Source: Zoogloea sp. (GTDB lineage: Bacteria; Pseudomonadota; Gammaproteobacteria; Burkholderiales; Rhodocyclaceae). From it: a stretch of 64,000 nucleotides of DNA. The position numbers were made by a program, and so were the translations under genes. This document shows, one piece after another, positions 27,871-39,948 of the stretch. The stretch spans positions 319,501-383,500 of the forward strand of contig JADJBR010000004.1 of NCBI GenBank assembly GCA_016703645.1, in the 5' to 3' direction. Numbering within the stretch: the stretch's first letter is position 1; each line of letters starts with the position of its first letter. The notes below the pieces were generated by a model. It saw nothing but the letters and a program-made list of their open reading frames with translations. It was not told the origin of the DNA and did not search any database.

Positions 27871-30369
27871 GGCTGGCACCGGTCTTTCTCGGCTCGCTGG
27901 CCCGGCGCCGCATGGCCACCCTGTTTTCCCTTGTTGCCATCGTTTTGGGCGTGGCCTTGGGCATGGCCGTGCAGGCGGTGCACGAGGCCGCCCTGAGCGA
28001 GTTCGGCCGCGGCCTGCGCACCCTGGCCGGGCAGGCCGACTTGCAGGTACTCGGCCCGCGCGGGGGCTTCGACGAAGCGCTCTACCCCCTGCTGGCCGCC
28101 GCGCCGGAGGTGGCCGACGCCAGCCCGGTGTTGGAGATCGACGCCCGCCTCGCCGGGCGGGAAGACAGCCTGAGCATCCAGGGTGTGGACCTGTTCTCCC
28201 TGGCCCGGGTCACGCCCCGGCTGCTGCCCCGGGCGGCGGACGAGGGCGAGCGCGAGGGCGAGCGCTTTGCCGCCCTGGCCGACGATGCCCTGTTCCTCAC
28301 CGAGGGCGCGCGTCAGGCCCTGGGCGTCAAGGCGGGGGAGGTGTTGCACTTCCAGGCCGGCTCGGGCCGGCTGGCCCTGCGGGTGGCCGGCGATCTGCCC
28401 GGGCTGGATGACGGGCGTCGCCTGGCGGTGATGGACATCGCCGGCGCCCAGTGGCACTTCGGGCGCCTGGGGCGACTCACCCGCATCGACCTGCGCCTGC
28501 GCGATGGCATTGCGCCCGAGGCGGCACGCGCCGTCCTTCAGGCCCGGCTACCAGCCGGGGTCGTAGTGACGCTGCCCGAGGCAGCCGAGGACGAGGCCGC
28601 CAATCTGTCCCGGGCCTATCGGGTCAATCTGACCCTGCTGGCGGCCATCGCCCTGCTCACCGGAGGCTTTCTGGTGTTCTCGGCCCAGGCCCTGTCGGTG
28701 GTGCGGCGGCGCACTGAATTTGCCTTTCTGCGCGCCGTGGGCCTGGCCCGGCGCACCCTGTTCGGCTGGCTGCTGGCCGAGGGGGCGGCGGTGGGGCTGG
28801 CCGGGGGCGTGCTCGGCGTAGCGTTGGGGCACGCTTTAGCCTGGGGGGCGCTGGCCGTGCTGGGCGGTGATCTGGGGGCCGGCTACTTTTCGGGCCTCAG
28901 CCCGCGGCTGCAATTTCAGCCCGGGGTGAGCGCGCTGTATGTGCTGCTGGGCATGCTCGCCGGCCTGGCGGGCGCCTGGCTGCCGGCGCGGGAGGCCGCC
29001 ACCGTCTCGCCGGCCCGGGCCTTGAAGGCCGGGGACGAGGCCAGCGTGGGCGGCGGGCGCGGCCATCCGCGCCTCGGGCTGGCGGTGCTGGCGGCGAGCC
29101 TGCCCGCCTGCCTGATTCCGCCGCTGGAGGGTCTGCCCCTCGGGGGCTACCTGGCGGTGGCCTGCCTGCTGGCGGGCGGCGTGCTGTTGTTGCCGGCGCT
29201 GGCCGCCGGTCTGGCACGTCTGCTGCCCAGGGGCGGGCCGGTCTCGGCGCGCCTGGCCGCCGCCCGCCTGTCGGCGGCGCCGGGGCATGCGGTGGTGGCG
29301 GCTGCCGGTGTGCTGACCAGCGTGGCCCTGGCGGTAGCCATGGCCATCATGGTGGCCTCCTTCCGGGATTCGGTGGACCAGTGGCTGGGCCAGATCCTCC
29401 CCGCCGACCTCTACGTGCGTGCCGGCCGGGCCAGCGGCAGCGGGCATCTGGATGAAACCCTGCAGGCCCGTATCGCCGCGCTGCCCGGTGTGGGCCGGGT
29501 GGATTTCATCCGCCACGACACGCTGCGCCTCATCGCAGGCCAGCCGCCCGTGGCCCTGATCGCCCGCCCGGTGGCGGCTGACGGCAGCGACCTGCCTCTG
29601 GTGGCGCGGGCCGGTGCAGCGGGCACGCTGCCGCGCATCTGGATCTCCGAGGCGCTGCAGGACCTCCGGGGCTGGCAGCCGGGCCAGCAGGTGGACCTGC
29701 CCCTGGCCGGTCGCCGCGTGTCGGTGGCGGTGGCCGGCGTGTGGCGTGACTACGCGCGCCAGACCGGCGCCGTGATGATGGATCTGGCCGACTACCGGCG
29801 ACTCACCGGGGACAGACTGGCGAACGATGGGGCGGTGCATCTGGGCCCCGGCGCCCGGGCGGACGATGTTGCCGATGCCCTGGCCAGCCTGGCCGGCCCC
29901 GGCGCGCTGGAGATCGCTCGGCCCGGCGAGATCCGGGCCATCAGCCTGCGCATCTTCGACCGCAGCTTCGCCGTCACCTATCTGCTTGAGGCGGTGGCCG
30001 TGGTCATCGGCCTGGCCGGCGTGGCGGCCAGCTTCGCCGCCCTGGCCGCGGCGCGACGGCGGGAGTTCGGCATGCTCCGCCACCTGGGCCTGACCCGTCG
30101 CCAGATCGGCGCCATGCTGGCGCGGGAGGGCCGTCGCGGCGGGCGTTGGCGTGCTCGGCGGCATGCTGGTTGGTGGGGCCATCGGCCTGGTGCTGATCGA
30201 GGTGGTCAATCGCCAGAGCTTCCACTGGAGCATGGACCTGCACGTGCCCTGGCTGTCCCTGCTGCTCTTCGGCACCGGGCTGGTGGCCCTGGCCGCCGTG
30301 GCCGCCGTGCTGGCCGGGCGGCAGGCCATGGGGCAGAGCGCCGTGCTGGCCGTGCGGGAGGACTGGTGA
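27867..30369 (+). CDS. FtsX/MacB-type ABC permease, frameshifted near its end
   Basis: A roughly 830-residue permease with two FtsX modules: membrane segments near residues 18-38, 265-290, 315-345 and 355-375, then a second set after about residue 460. It begins at ATG 27867, overlapping the ATPase stop. The frame breaks at about 30127-30133: after MLAREG the sequence should continue as VGVLGGMLVGGAIGLVLIEV, which lies in the +1 frame and ends at a TGA at 30367-30369 just where the next gene starts. Read literally, the first frame runs on into the lipocalin-like gene and gives a false fusion. A two-base loss or one-base gain explains it. Confidence 0.75.
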
Positions 30370-31436
30370 TGCAGCGTCGCCGCTTTCTGTTTGCCCTGGC
30401 AGGTCTGGCTGCCGTACCCGCCAGTGCCACGGAGTTCGCCCGGGTGCTGCCGGGGCGCCGCCTGGCCTTTCCGGCCGATCATGGCGCCCATCCGGATTTC
30501 CGCACCGAATGGTGGTACGCCACCGGCTGGCTCAAGCTCCCGGACGGCAGCCCAGTGGGCTTCCAGGTCACCTTCTTCCGGGTACGCACCGGCCTGGGCG
30601 AAGGCAACCCGAGTACCTTCGCCCCGCGCCAGTTGATCCTCGCCCATGCTGCCATCGCCGACCCGCGCCTCGGCCGGCTGCGCCACGACGAACGATCGGC
30701 CCGTGTCGGCCCCGGCCACGCCGGCTTCGACACCGGCACCACCCGCGTGTGGCTGGGTGACTGGCGCTTCGAGCTTGGCCCCAAGGGTTACCACGCCCGC
30801 GTCCAGGGCGCGGATTTTGCCTACCAGCTCGACCTGCAACCCGACGGCCTGCCGCTGCTGCAAGGGCAGGCCGGCTTCAGTCGCAAGGCCGCCGACCCCC
30901 GCCACGCCAGCTACTACTACAGCCGCCCCCAGCTACGGGTCAGCGGCCAGCTCACCCTGGACGGCACAGCCCGGCCGGTTACCGGCCAGGCCTGGCTGGA
31001 CCACGAATGGTCCAGCGAACTGCTGCCCGAGGGTGCCCAGGGTTGGGACTGGATCGGCCTCAACCTGGACGACGGTAGCGGGCTGATGGCCTTCCGCCTG
31101 CGCGACGCCGCCGGCAAGGCCCTGTGGTCCGCCGCCACCATCCGCCCCGCCGGCCAGATCGGGCAGGTGCTGCCACCCGAGGCGGTGCACTTCACCCCCC
31201 TGCGCCAATGGCACTCCCCCCGTTCGGGCATCGACTGGCCGGTGGTCTGGCGGGTGCAGGCGGGCGGGCGTCAGCTAGAGCTGCAGCCGCTGATCAATGA
31301 TCAGGAACTGGACAGTCGGCGCTCCACCGGCGCGATCTACTGGGAGGGGGCTGTGCGGGCGCTGGAAGGCGGTCGCGAGGTGGGGCGTGGGTATCTGGAG
31401 ATGACGGGGTATGGGAAGAAGATTCGGGTAGGGTAG
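30369..31436 (+). CDS. AttH/CrtC-like lipocalin-family protein
   Basis: A 355-residue exported protein with a twin-arginine-like signal (MQRRRFLFALAGLAAVPASA). The lipocalin-like AttH/carotenoid 1,2-hydratase family is shown by DFRTEWWYATGWL, GFQVTFFR, and the paired motif GQAWLDHEWSSE. CrtC hydrates carotenoids, but this AttH subgroup sits with ABC permeases and its substrate is unknown. The TGATG overlap couples it to the permease. No carotenoid genes are present. Confidence 0.82.
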   Translation: MQRRRFLFALAGLAAVPASATEFARVLPGRRLAFPADHGAHPDFRTEWWYATGWLKLPDGSPVGFQVTFFRVRTGLGEGNPSTFAPRQLILAHAAIADPRLGRLRHDERSARVGPGHAGFDTGTTRVWLGDWRFELGPKGYHARVQGADFAYQLDLQPDGLPLLQGQAGFSRKAADPRHASYYYSRPQLRVSGQLTLDGTARPVTGQAWLDHEWSSELLPEGAQGWDWIGLNLDDGSGLMAFRLRDAAGKALWSAATIRPAGQIGQVLPPEAVHFTPLRQWHSPRSGIDWPVVWRVQAGGRQLELQPLINDQELDSRRSTGAIYWEGAVRALEGGREVGRGYLEMTGYGKKIRVG

Positions 31437-31505
31437 GGCAGTGGTGCGGTTGATTCCGAGGACGCGTTGCCTGGACGAGAATATAAGGAGGTGGGGCCGA
31501 TCGAA

Positions 31506-31694
31506 GTGAGCGTCAGGAAGCTCACAGTGTTCCATGCGGATCCGACGAAGGAACAGGCGAATGCGGCCCTGTCCGAGAAAGCACGCGCAATCGGCGCGGA
31601 CGCGGTTGTCAATACCCGATACAAGAGCGGCGTTGGATTCACGACCTGGGGGTACCTTGACGCGAATGGCACGGGCGTAAAGCTCGCGGATTGA
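31506..31694 (+). CDS. Small conserved protein of unknown function
   Basis: About 62 residues from GTG 31506: VSVRKLTVFHADPTKEQ, then a short helix, IGADAVVNTRYKSG and FTTWGYLDANGTGVKL. The alternating pattern resembles the RcsF/YbjQ-like 'ADAVIN' folds but is not a firm match. AAGGAGGT at 31485-31492 is a perfect Shine-Dalgarno, 13 bases before the GTG; a GTG at 31491 is too close. The frame is open back to 31437 with no signal peptide, so it could be the remnant of a longer lipoprotein. A terminator 50 bases downstream supports transcription. Confidence 0.5.
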   Translation: MSVRKLTVFHADPTKEQANAALSEKARAIGADAVVNTRYKSGVGFTTWGYLDANGTGVKLAD

Positions 31695-31743
31695 TCGTCG
31701 GGTCGGGCGTGCTGCAGGGGCTCCGTCGCTACCGTTCTTGATC

Positions 31744-31766
31744 ACCGGCCAGACGGCCGGTTTTTC
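31744..31766 (+). terminator. Intrinsic terminator upstream of clpB
   Basis: ACCGGCC (31744-31750), loop AGAC, GGCCGGT (31755-31761) then TTTTC. It ends transcription from the att-like operon and the small gene before the clpB promoter. Confidence 0.8.
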
Positions 31767-31838
31767 GTTTCTGATTGCATGATTTGCTCTGGCGCTTGAT
31801 CCAGCTCAAACCGTCTGGCATTCATCTTGGCGCTGCCG

Positions 31839-31866
31839 CTTGAAAGCCCCGTTTCACCCCCCATCT
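31839..31866 (+). promoter_or_regulatory. Sigma32 heat-shock promoter of clpB
   Basis: CTTGAAA (31839-31845), 13-base spacer, CCCCATCT (31859-31866). This matches the RpoH consensus CTTGAAA-N11-15-CCCCATNT completely. Transcription would start about 22 bases before the clpB ATG. Confidence 0.9.
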
Positions 31867-31894
31867 AGGCCTCAGACCAGAATCCGGAGGCCTT

Positions 31895-34474
<2,580 letters not shown>

Positions 34475-34480
34475 TGACAG

Positions 34481-34513
34481 GGGCCGGTGCCCGATCCGTG
34501 GTGGCACCGGCCT
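34481..34513 (+). terminator. Hairpin after clpB
   Basis: GGCCGGTGCC pairs with GGCACCGGCC (10 bp, 11-base loop) five bases after the clpB stop. There is no U-tract, so it is only terminator-like. Confidence 0.5.
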
Positions 34514-34643
34514 CCGTGCGGGGCGTGCTGTTTTCAGGAATAGGTTTTTAACCTTCCCTTCTCGCATCCTTCGAAGTACACCCGATTAAGTCGGTATACT
34601 TGCAAGGTTTGATTTCAACCTTGACCTAGAAAGGAATTTTCCG

Positions 34644-35129
34644 ATGCAAGAAGACGACGACAACCAGAACCTCGTACTGGGCATTCTGTTCGGCATCATC
34701 GCCCTGGTAATCGGCCTGGTGATCGGCCTGACTGTTTACGTCACCGGCCAGACCAATGCGGCCAAGACTGCTCCCGTTGCCGCGGTTGCCGACGCACCGG
34801 AAATCGCCGAAGTCGGTGAGGCTCTGGCAAAGCTCTACTTCGATTCCGGCAAGGCCGACCTGCCCGCCAACGTGGCTGAAGAAGTGGCCAAGGTCATCGC
34901 CAAGCTGCAGGAAGATTCCAGCAAGATCGTGCTGATCTCCGGCTACCACGACGAAACCGGTGGCGCCGCCGTCAATGCCGAAGTGGCCAAGGCCCGTGCT
35001 GTGGCCCTCAAGGACGCCCTGATTGCTGCCGGCGTGCCGGCCGACAAGGTGGCCATGCGCAAGCCCGCCGTGACCCTGGGTGGCACCGATGCCGCCGAGG
35101 CCCGTCGCGTGGAAGTGCGCGTGCAGTAA
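34644..35129 (+). CDS. OmpA-domain membrane protein
   Basis: A 161-residue protein: acidic N-terminus, one membrane segment (residues 10-33, LVLGILFGIIALVIGLVIGL), an Ala/Pro linker, and an OmpA/MotB C-terminal domain (FDSGKADLPAN, then VLISGYHDETGG and KARAVALKDAL) that binds peptidoglycan in the family. The inner-membrane anchor instead of a lipobox or beta-barrel makes it MotB-like in topology. It stands alone between the clpB region and the group II intron. AGAAAGGAA precedes the ATG. Confidence 0.82.
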   Translation: MQEDDDNQNLVLGILFGIIALVIGLVIGLTVYVTGQTNAAKTAPVAAVADAPEIAEVGEALAKLYFDSGKADLPANVAEEVAKVIAKLQEDSSKIVLISGYHDETGGAAVNAEVAKARAVALKDALIAAGVPADKVAMRKPAVTLGGTDAAEARRVEVRVQ

Positions 35130-35150
35130 GCGGAACACCGCGCACTGCCG

Positions 35151-35180
35151 AAAAGGCCGGGGTTTCCCGGCCTTTTCTTT
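35151..35180 (+). terminator. Intrinsic terminator, insertion point of the group II intron
   Basis: AAAAGGCCGGG (35151-35161), loop GTTT, CCCGGCCTTTT (35166-35176) then CTTT. The intron begins at the next base, 35181. Confidence 0.9.
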
Positions 35181-37014
35181 GTGCGCCCAGCATGGGCGCA
35201 CTCCTGCGGGTGTAAGTCCCGCCGTAAGTTGATCACAGCGAACGAAGTGAAGCGCAACTGCGTGAGGGCGACCGAGCGTGGGAAGGAAGCGTGGAGCATA
35301 AGCTGCGAGCCGATGAACAAGAACCGGATAGAAGGCGCTGCCGAGCAGGGCGAGCGGGCAATGAACCGCGAAGCTCTCGTGATCAAGGCGAAGTGGCGTA
35401 AATCCGGCGGTTGTGCAGCGAAGGAGTGCGTTCTTACCTGGGGAGATCTCGCCTTGTGCCTGAAAGGGCGACGGTGCTGAGCCGGAGCGAGAAGTCAGCA
35501 GAGGCCGCAGTAGCTGCTGGTTTGGGGCGAAGGGCCGAACGAATAGGAGGGCCGAAGGCCGTGTTGCTCGGACGTGCAATGCATCAGAAGCCTGGGAAAC
35601 TGGGGCGCAACGGGGGAGGGCGAGGTGAAGCCGAGTCTGAAGCGGTGTGTGATGAAGCACGGACGGCGCGGCATGAAACTGGAAGCCCGGGGCGAGATGA
35701 CCTGCTTGCGCGGGCGCTCGCGAAAGCGAACATGGAGGCGGCGTGGAAACGCGTCAAATCCAATGGCGGCAGTGCTGGGGTGGATGGGCTGTCGATTGCC
35801 GAGACGGCGGACTACCTGAAAGCGCATTGGCCCCGGATTCGGGAATCCTTGTTCGATGGCAGCTACCGGCCTGCGCCGGTGCGCCGCGTCCAGATCCCGA
35901 AGCCCGGTGGCGGGGTGCGCGAGTTGGGGATTCCGACGGTGACGGATCGGCTGATCCAGCAAGCCCTGCTGCAAGTCTTGCAGCCCATGATTGATCGGAC
36001 GTTCTCCGAACACAGCTACGGCTTCCGGGCCGCCGCGCGCACGACGCGGTGCTCGAAGCACAGCGCTACGTGCAGGACGGCTACCGGGTGGTGGTCGATG
36101 TGGATTTGGAGAAGTTCTTCGACCGGGTCAATCTGACATTCTGATGGAACGCTTATCGAGACGAATCGAGGATAAGGCCGTGTTGCGGCTGATCCGTCGC
36201 TACCTTGTGGCCGGCATCATGGATGGCGGAGTGGTCATGGAGCGCTACGAAGGCACGCCGCAAGGCGGGCCGCTGTCGCCGCTCTTGGCCAACGTGCTGT
36301 TGGACGAGGTGGATCGGGAACTGGAGGTGCGTGGCCATCGGTTCGTGCGCTATGCCGACGACTGCAACGTGTACGTGCGCAGTCACAACGCGGGCGAACG
36401 GGTGCTGAAAGGGCTGCGCAAGCGCTACGACCGGCTCCATCTGAAGGTCAACGAGGCCAAGACGGCGGTCGCGCCGGCGACCGGTCGCAAGTTTCTGGGC
36501 TACGAGCTGTGGCACAGTACGGGGATCGGATCAAGTGTGCGGTCGCTCGAAAGGCGCTCGAAGCCTTCAAGCAACGCATTCGGGAAATGACGCGTCGCTC
36601 GGGTGGGCGCAGCCTGCCGGAGGTCGCCGAACGACTACGGACTTACATGCCGGGCTGGAAGGCGTACTTCAACTTGCGCAGACACCCAGGGTGTTCCGCG
36701 AACTCGACGAGTGGCTTCGTCACCGGCTGCGTGCGTTGCAGCTCAAGCACTGGCGTCGGGGCACGACGATATATCGGGAACTGAAGGCAATGGGCGCCTC
36801 GAAAACGGACGCCCGGCAGGTGGCCGCGAACAGTCGGAGGTGGTGGCGTAACAGCCGCTTCCTGCTGAACCGCGCCATGCCTGTTGCCTACTTTGATCGG
36901 CTCGGCGTGCCTCGGCTTTCATGACCTCAACTGCTCGAACCGCCCGGTGCGGACCCGCATGCCGGGTGGTGTGGGAGGGGAACGGTCAGGTTAGCTGACC
37001 GCCCCTATCCCGAT
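35181..37014 (+). mobile_element. Group II intron, probably class IIC, with reverse-transcriptase ORF
   Basis: The 5' end GTGCGCCCAGCATGGGCGC fits the GUGYG consensus and the opening of domain I. After the ORF, a 34-base domain V hairpin (about 36939-36971: CCGCCCGGTGCGG paired with the CGCATGCCGGGTGG side) precedes domain VI, whose stem GGGAGGGG/CCCCTATCCC carries an unpaired A in the 3' arm, the branch-point position. The intron ends at AT 37013-37014. It lies immediately after an intrinsic terminator, the preferred target of class IIC introns. The class is inferred from that location and the compact structure, not from a full fold. Confidence 0.85.
35561..36924 (+). pseudogene. ltrA: Group II intron reverse transcriptase/maturase, multiply frameshifted
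   Basis: Homologous blocks follow in order but in changing frames: DLLARALAKANMEAAWKRVK and GSAGVDG (RT0), IPKPGGGVRELGIPTVTDR, then DVDLEKFFDRVN, GTPQGGPLSPLLANVLLDE, the catalytic RYADD at about 36349-36363, then the maturase X region WKAYFNLAQTPRVF and HWRRGTTIYREL. Breaks lie near 36026-36040, 36132, 36521 (GGGG where GGGGG is needed) and 36674. Each shift is -1. All motifs are intact otherwise, so this is either very recent decay or a sequencing artefact. The GTG start at 35561 has AGGAGG ten bases upstream. Confidence 0.8.
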
Positions 37015-37055
37015 TTGGGGCGGCCCCGCGGCAGGGGCTGCTACCATCGCCCCCC

Positions 37056-38510
37056 ATGAGTCTTTACCAGACCCTTGCCGACGACACCGCCCGGCTGATT
37101 GCCGAGGGCGTGCTGCGCCCCGGTGACCGCCTGCCTTCGGTGCGCCAGAGCTGCCGCATCCATGGCATTGCGCCGGTGACGGTCACCCAGGCCTATCACC
37201 TGCTGGAGAGCCGGGGCCTGATCGAGGCGAGGCCCAAGTCGGGCTATTTCGTCCGCGCCCGGCTGGGGCAGCGCTTGCCCGAGCCGGAAATGAGCCGCCC
37301 GGTGGGCCATTCCACGGCTCTGGACGTCAGTGACTTCATCTTCGAGATCCTCGACAGCGTCAAGGATCCGGCCGTGGTGCCGCTGGGCTCAAGCTTTCCG
37401 AGCCCGCGGCTTTTCCCCCTGGACAAACTGGGGCGCTTTCTCGCTGCGGCGGCACGGCATCTGGACCCCATGTCCACCATCACCGATCTGCCGCCGGGCA
37501 ACGACGAGCTGCGCCGCCAGCTGTCCCTGCGCTACCTGGCCCAGGGCGCCCATGTGTCGCCCCAGGAGATCGTCATCACCTCGGGGGCGATGGAGGGCCT
37601 GAACCTGTGCCTGCAGGCCGTCACCCGCCCGGGCGACCTCATCGCCATCGAATCGCCGACCTTTTACGCTGGCCTGCAGGCCAGCGAGCGACTCGGCCTG
37701 AAGGTCATCGAGATCCCCAGTCACCCGCGCGAGGGCGTCAGCCTTGCGGCCCTGGAAGACGTCTTGCGCCACCATCCGGTCAAGGTCTGCCTGTTCATGC
37801 TCAACTTTGCCAACCCCACCGGCAGCCATGTACCGGACGCGCGCAGGCGGGCGCTGATCGAACTCCTCGACCGCCACGATGTACCGCTGATCGAAGACGA
37901 CGTGTATGCCGAGCTGTACTTCGGGGCCGACGCCCCCCTGTGCAGCAAGGCGGTGGACCCCAATGGCCGGGTGATGCACGTGTCGTCCTTCTCCAAGTGT
38001 GTGGCTCCCGGCTACCGCATCGGCTGGGTGGCGGCTGGCCGTTACGCCGGTCTGATCCAGCGCCAGAAGCTGTCCACCAGCCTGGCCACCACGGTGCCGG
38101 TGCAGATTGCCCTGGCTGATTACCTGAAGCAGGGCGGCTATGAGAACCACCTGCGCCACCTGCGGCGCACCCTGGCGGCCCACGAGGCGGCGCTGGTCGA
38201 GGCGGTGGAGGCGCATTTCCCCGAAGGCACGCGCCTGGCCCGGCCGGCGGGTGGCTACTTCCTGTGGGTCGAGCTGCCCCGGCAGGTGGACGCCCTCGCC
38301 CTGCACCGGCAGGCCCTCGCCCAGGGCATCAGCCTGGCGCCGGGGCCGATCTTCTCGGCCAAGCGGGAGTTCGGCCACTGCATCCGGCTCAATTTCGGCC
38401 ACCCCTTCGATGCACGGGCTCGGGATGCCGTGGCCAGTCTGGGGCGCTGGGTATGTGAGCAGGCGTCCACGGGCGGCTTTTCTGTGCCTATAGAAAACAG
38501 CACAGGCTGA
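37056..38510 (+). CDS. MocR/GntR-type regulator with aminotransferase domain
   Basis: A 484-residue PLP-dependent regulator or aminotransferase. An N-terminal winged helix (residues 1-70: LRPGDRLPSVRQSCRIHGIA, VTVTQAYHLLESRGLIEARP) is joined to a fold-type I aminotransferase domain with GAMEGLNLCL, the Asp-containing LIEDDVYAELYF, and SSFSKCVAPGYRIGW, where Lys314 would bind PLP. MocR proteins usually control PLP- or amino-acid-related genes nearby. The gene lies just after the intron; the ccoG gene follows 55 bases later. Confidence 0.88.
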   Translation: MSLYQTLADDTARLIAEGVLRPGDRLPSVRQSCRIHGIAPVTVTQAYHLLESRGLIEARPKSGYFVRARLGQRLPEPEMSRPVGHSTALDVSDFIFEILDSVKDPAVVPLGSSFPSPRLFPLDKLGRFLAAAARHLDPMSTITDLPPGNDELRRQLSLRYLAQGAHVSPQEIVITSGAMEGLNLCLQAVTRPGDLIAIESPTFYAGLQASERLGLKVIEIPSHPREGVSLAALEDVLRHHPVKVCLFMLNFANPTGSHVPDARRRALIELLDRHDVPLIEDDVYAELYFGADAPLCSKAVDPNGRVMHVSSFSKCVAPGYRIGWVAAGRYAGLIQRQKLSTSLATTVPVQIALADYLKQGGYENHLRHLRRTLAAHEAALVEAVEAHFPEGTRLARPAGGYFLWVELPRQVDALALHRQALAQGISLAPGPIFSAKREFGHCIRLNFGHPFDARARDAVASLGRWVCEQASTGGFSVPIENSTG

Positions 38511-38565
38511 ATCTGTTTCCATTTTCGTCCGGGTGATCTACTCCTGCTCCAGGAGGAATACCCGA

Positions 38566-39924
38566 ATGAACAAGCCTGTCAGCAAGGTCCGCGAAGCCAG
38601 ACTCGAGTTGTACCGCAAGAAAGGGAAGATCCACGCCCGCGAGGTGAGTGGTCGTTTCAACACGCTCCGCTGGGGCATGGTGTGGTTCACCCAGATCATC
38701 TTCTACGGGGCCTGCTGGCTCCAGTGGGATGGGCGCCAAGCCTTGTTGTTCGACATTCCCCACGAAAAGTTCCACCTCTTTGGCCTGGTGCTGTGGCCCC
38801 AGGACGCCCTGCTGCTGGCCATCGCCCTGATCCTGGCGGCCACCGGCCTGTTCCTGGTCACGGCCCTGGCGGGGCGGCTGTTCTGCGGGTTCGCCTGCCC
38901 GCAGACGGTGTACACCTCCATTTTCATGTGGATCGAGACCCGTGTGGAGGGCGATCACCTGGCCCGCCTGCGCCTCGACCAGGCACCCCTGGGGCCGCGC
39001 AAGCTGGGCCTGAAGGCGGCCAAGCATGGCCTGTGGCTGCTCTTTGCCGGGTGGACGGGCATCACCTTCGTCGGCTACTTCACGCCCATCCGCGAGCTGC
39101 TGCCGGCCCTGGCGGGCTGGAACGTAGGGCCCTGGGAGGGCTTCTGGGTGCTGTTCTACGCGCTGTTCACCTACCTCCAGGCCGGGTTTGCCCGGGAGGC
39201 GGTGTGCCAGCACATGTGTCCGTACTCCCGCTTCCAGGGGGTGATGTTTGACGCCACCACCCGCACCGTGAGCTACGACGCCACCCGCGGCGAACCCCGC
39301 AAGGGCAAGGGCGGTGGCGACTGCATCGACTGCGGCATCTGCGTGCAGGTGTGCCCCACCGGCATCGACATCCGCGACGGACTCCAGTACCCGTGCATCA
39401 ACTGCGGCCTGTGCGTGGATGCCTGTGACGAGGTGATGACCCGCGTGGCCAAGCCCCTGGGCCTGATCCGCTTTGCCTCGGAACAGGAGCTGGCGGGGAT
39501 GCCGCGGCGGGGCGGGCGCCCCCGCCTGGCGGTGTATGGCGGCTTGATCGGCGTTTTTGTTGCCCTCGGTGCGTGGACGGCGACCCAGCGCTCGCTGCTG
39601 CTGGTGGACGTGCTGCGCGACCGGGGCAGCCTGGCCCGGGAGGCCACCGATGGCCGCATCGAGAACGCCTACACCCTCAAGCTGGCCAATCTGGCCGAGA
39701 TGCGACGGGACTTCGAGGTGGAGGTCAGCGGCCTGCCGGGTATCGAGCTGGTCGGCACCCGGCGCTTCGCCGGCGAGGCCGGCAGCATCCGCGCCGTGCA
39801 GGTCACGGTGGCGGCATCGGCCGACGGCGGTCCGTCCGGCGCCCGGCCGATCACCTTCCACGTGCGCGCCGCCGACGACCCGTCAACTCGGGTCACCGAG
39901 AAGAGCACCTTCGTTCTTCCCTGA
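38566..39924 (+). CDS. ccoG: Cytochrome cbb3 oxidase assembly protein CcoG (RdxA/FixG)
   Basis: A 452-residue membrane ferredoxin-like protein. It has several membrane segments (about residues 32-52, 75-100, 150-175, 185-210, 330-350), GRLFCGFACPQTVYT and QHMCPYSRFQG, two [4Fe-4S] motifs CIDCGICVQVCPTGID and CINCGLCVDAC, and a C-terminal Ig-like periplasmic domain. CcoG-type proteins reduce Cu(II) for cbb3 oxidase assembly. AGGAGG nine bases upstream fixes ATG 38566. It is isolated from ccoNOPQ, though the copper ATPase and hemN at 8-12.6 kb serve the same pathway. Confidence 0.93.
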   Translation: MNKPVSKVREARLELYRKKGKIHAREVSGRFNTLRWGMVWFTQIIFYGACWLQWDGRQALLFDIPHEKFHLFGLVLWPQDALLLAIALILAATGLFLVTALAGRLFCGFACPQTVYTSIFMWIETRVEGDHLARLRLDQAPLGPRKLGLKAAKHGLWLLFAGWTGITFVGYFTPIRELLPALAGWNVGPWEGFWVLFYALFTYLQAGFAREAVCQHMCPYSRFQGVMFDATTRTVSYDATRGEPRKGKGGGDCIDCGICVQVCPTGIDIRDGLQYPCINCGLCVDACDEVMTRVAKPLGLIRFASEQELAGMPRRGGRPRLAVYGGLIGVFVALGAWTATQRSLLLVDVLRDRGSLAREATDGRIENAYTLKLANLAEMRRDFEVEVSGLPGIELVGTRRFAGEAGSIRAVQVTVAASADGGPSGARPITFHVRAADDPSTRVTEKSTFVLP

Positions 39925-39948
39925 TCCAACTGAACTGCCGAGATCACC

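Noticed and set aside
31796-31809. TTGATCCAGCTCAA upstream of clpB as an FNR box
   Set aside because: It has a mismatch in a key base and lies upstream of a clear sigma32 promoter with no reason for oxygen control; chance is likely.
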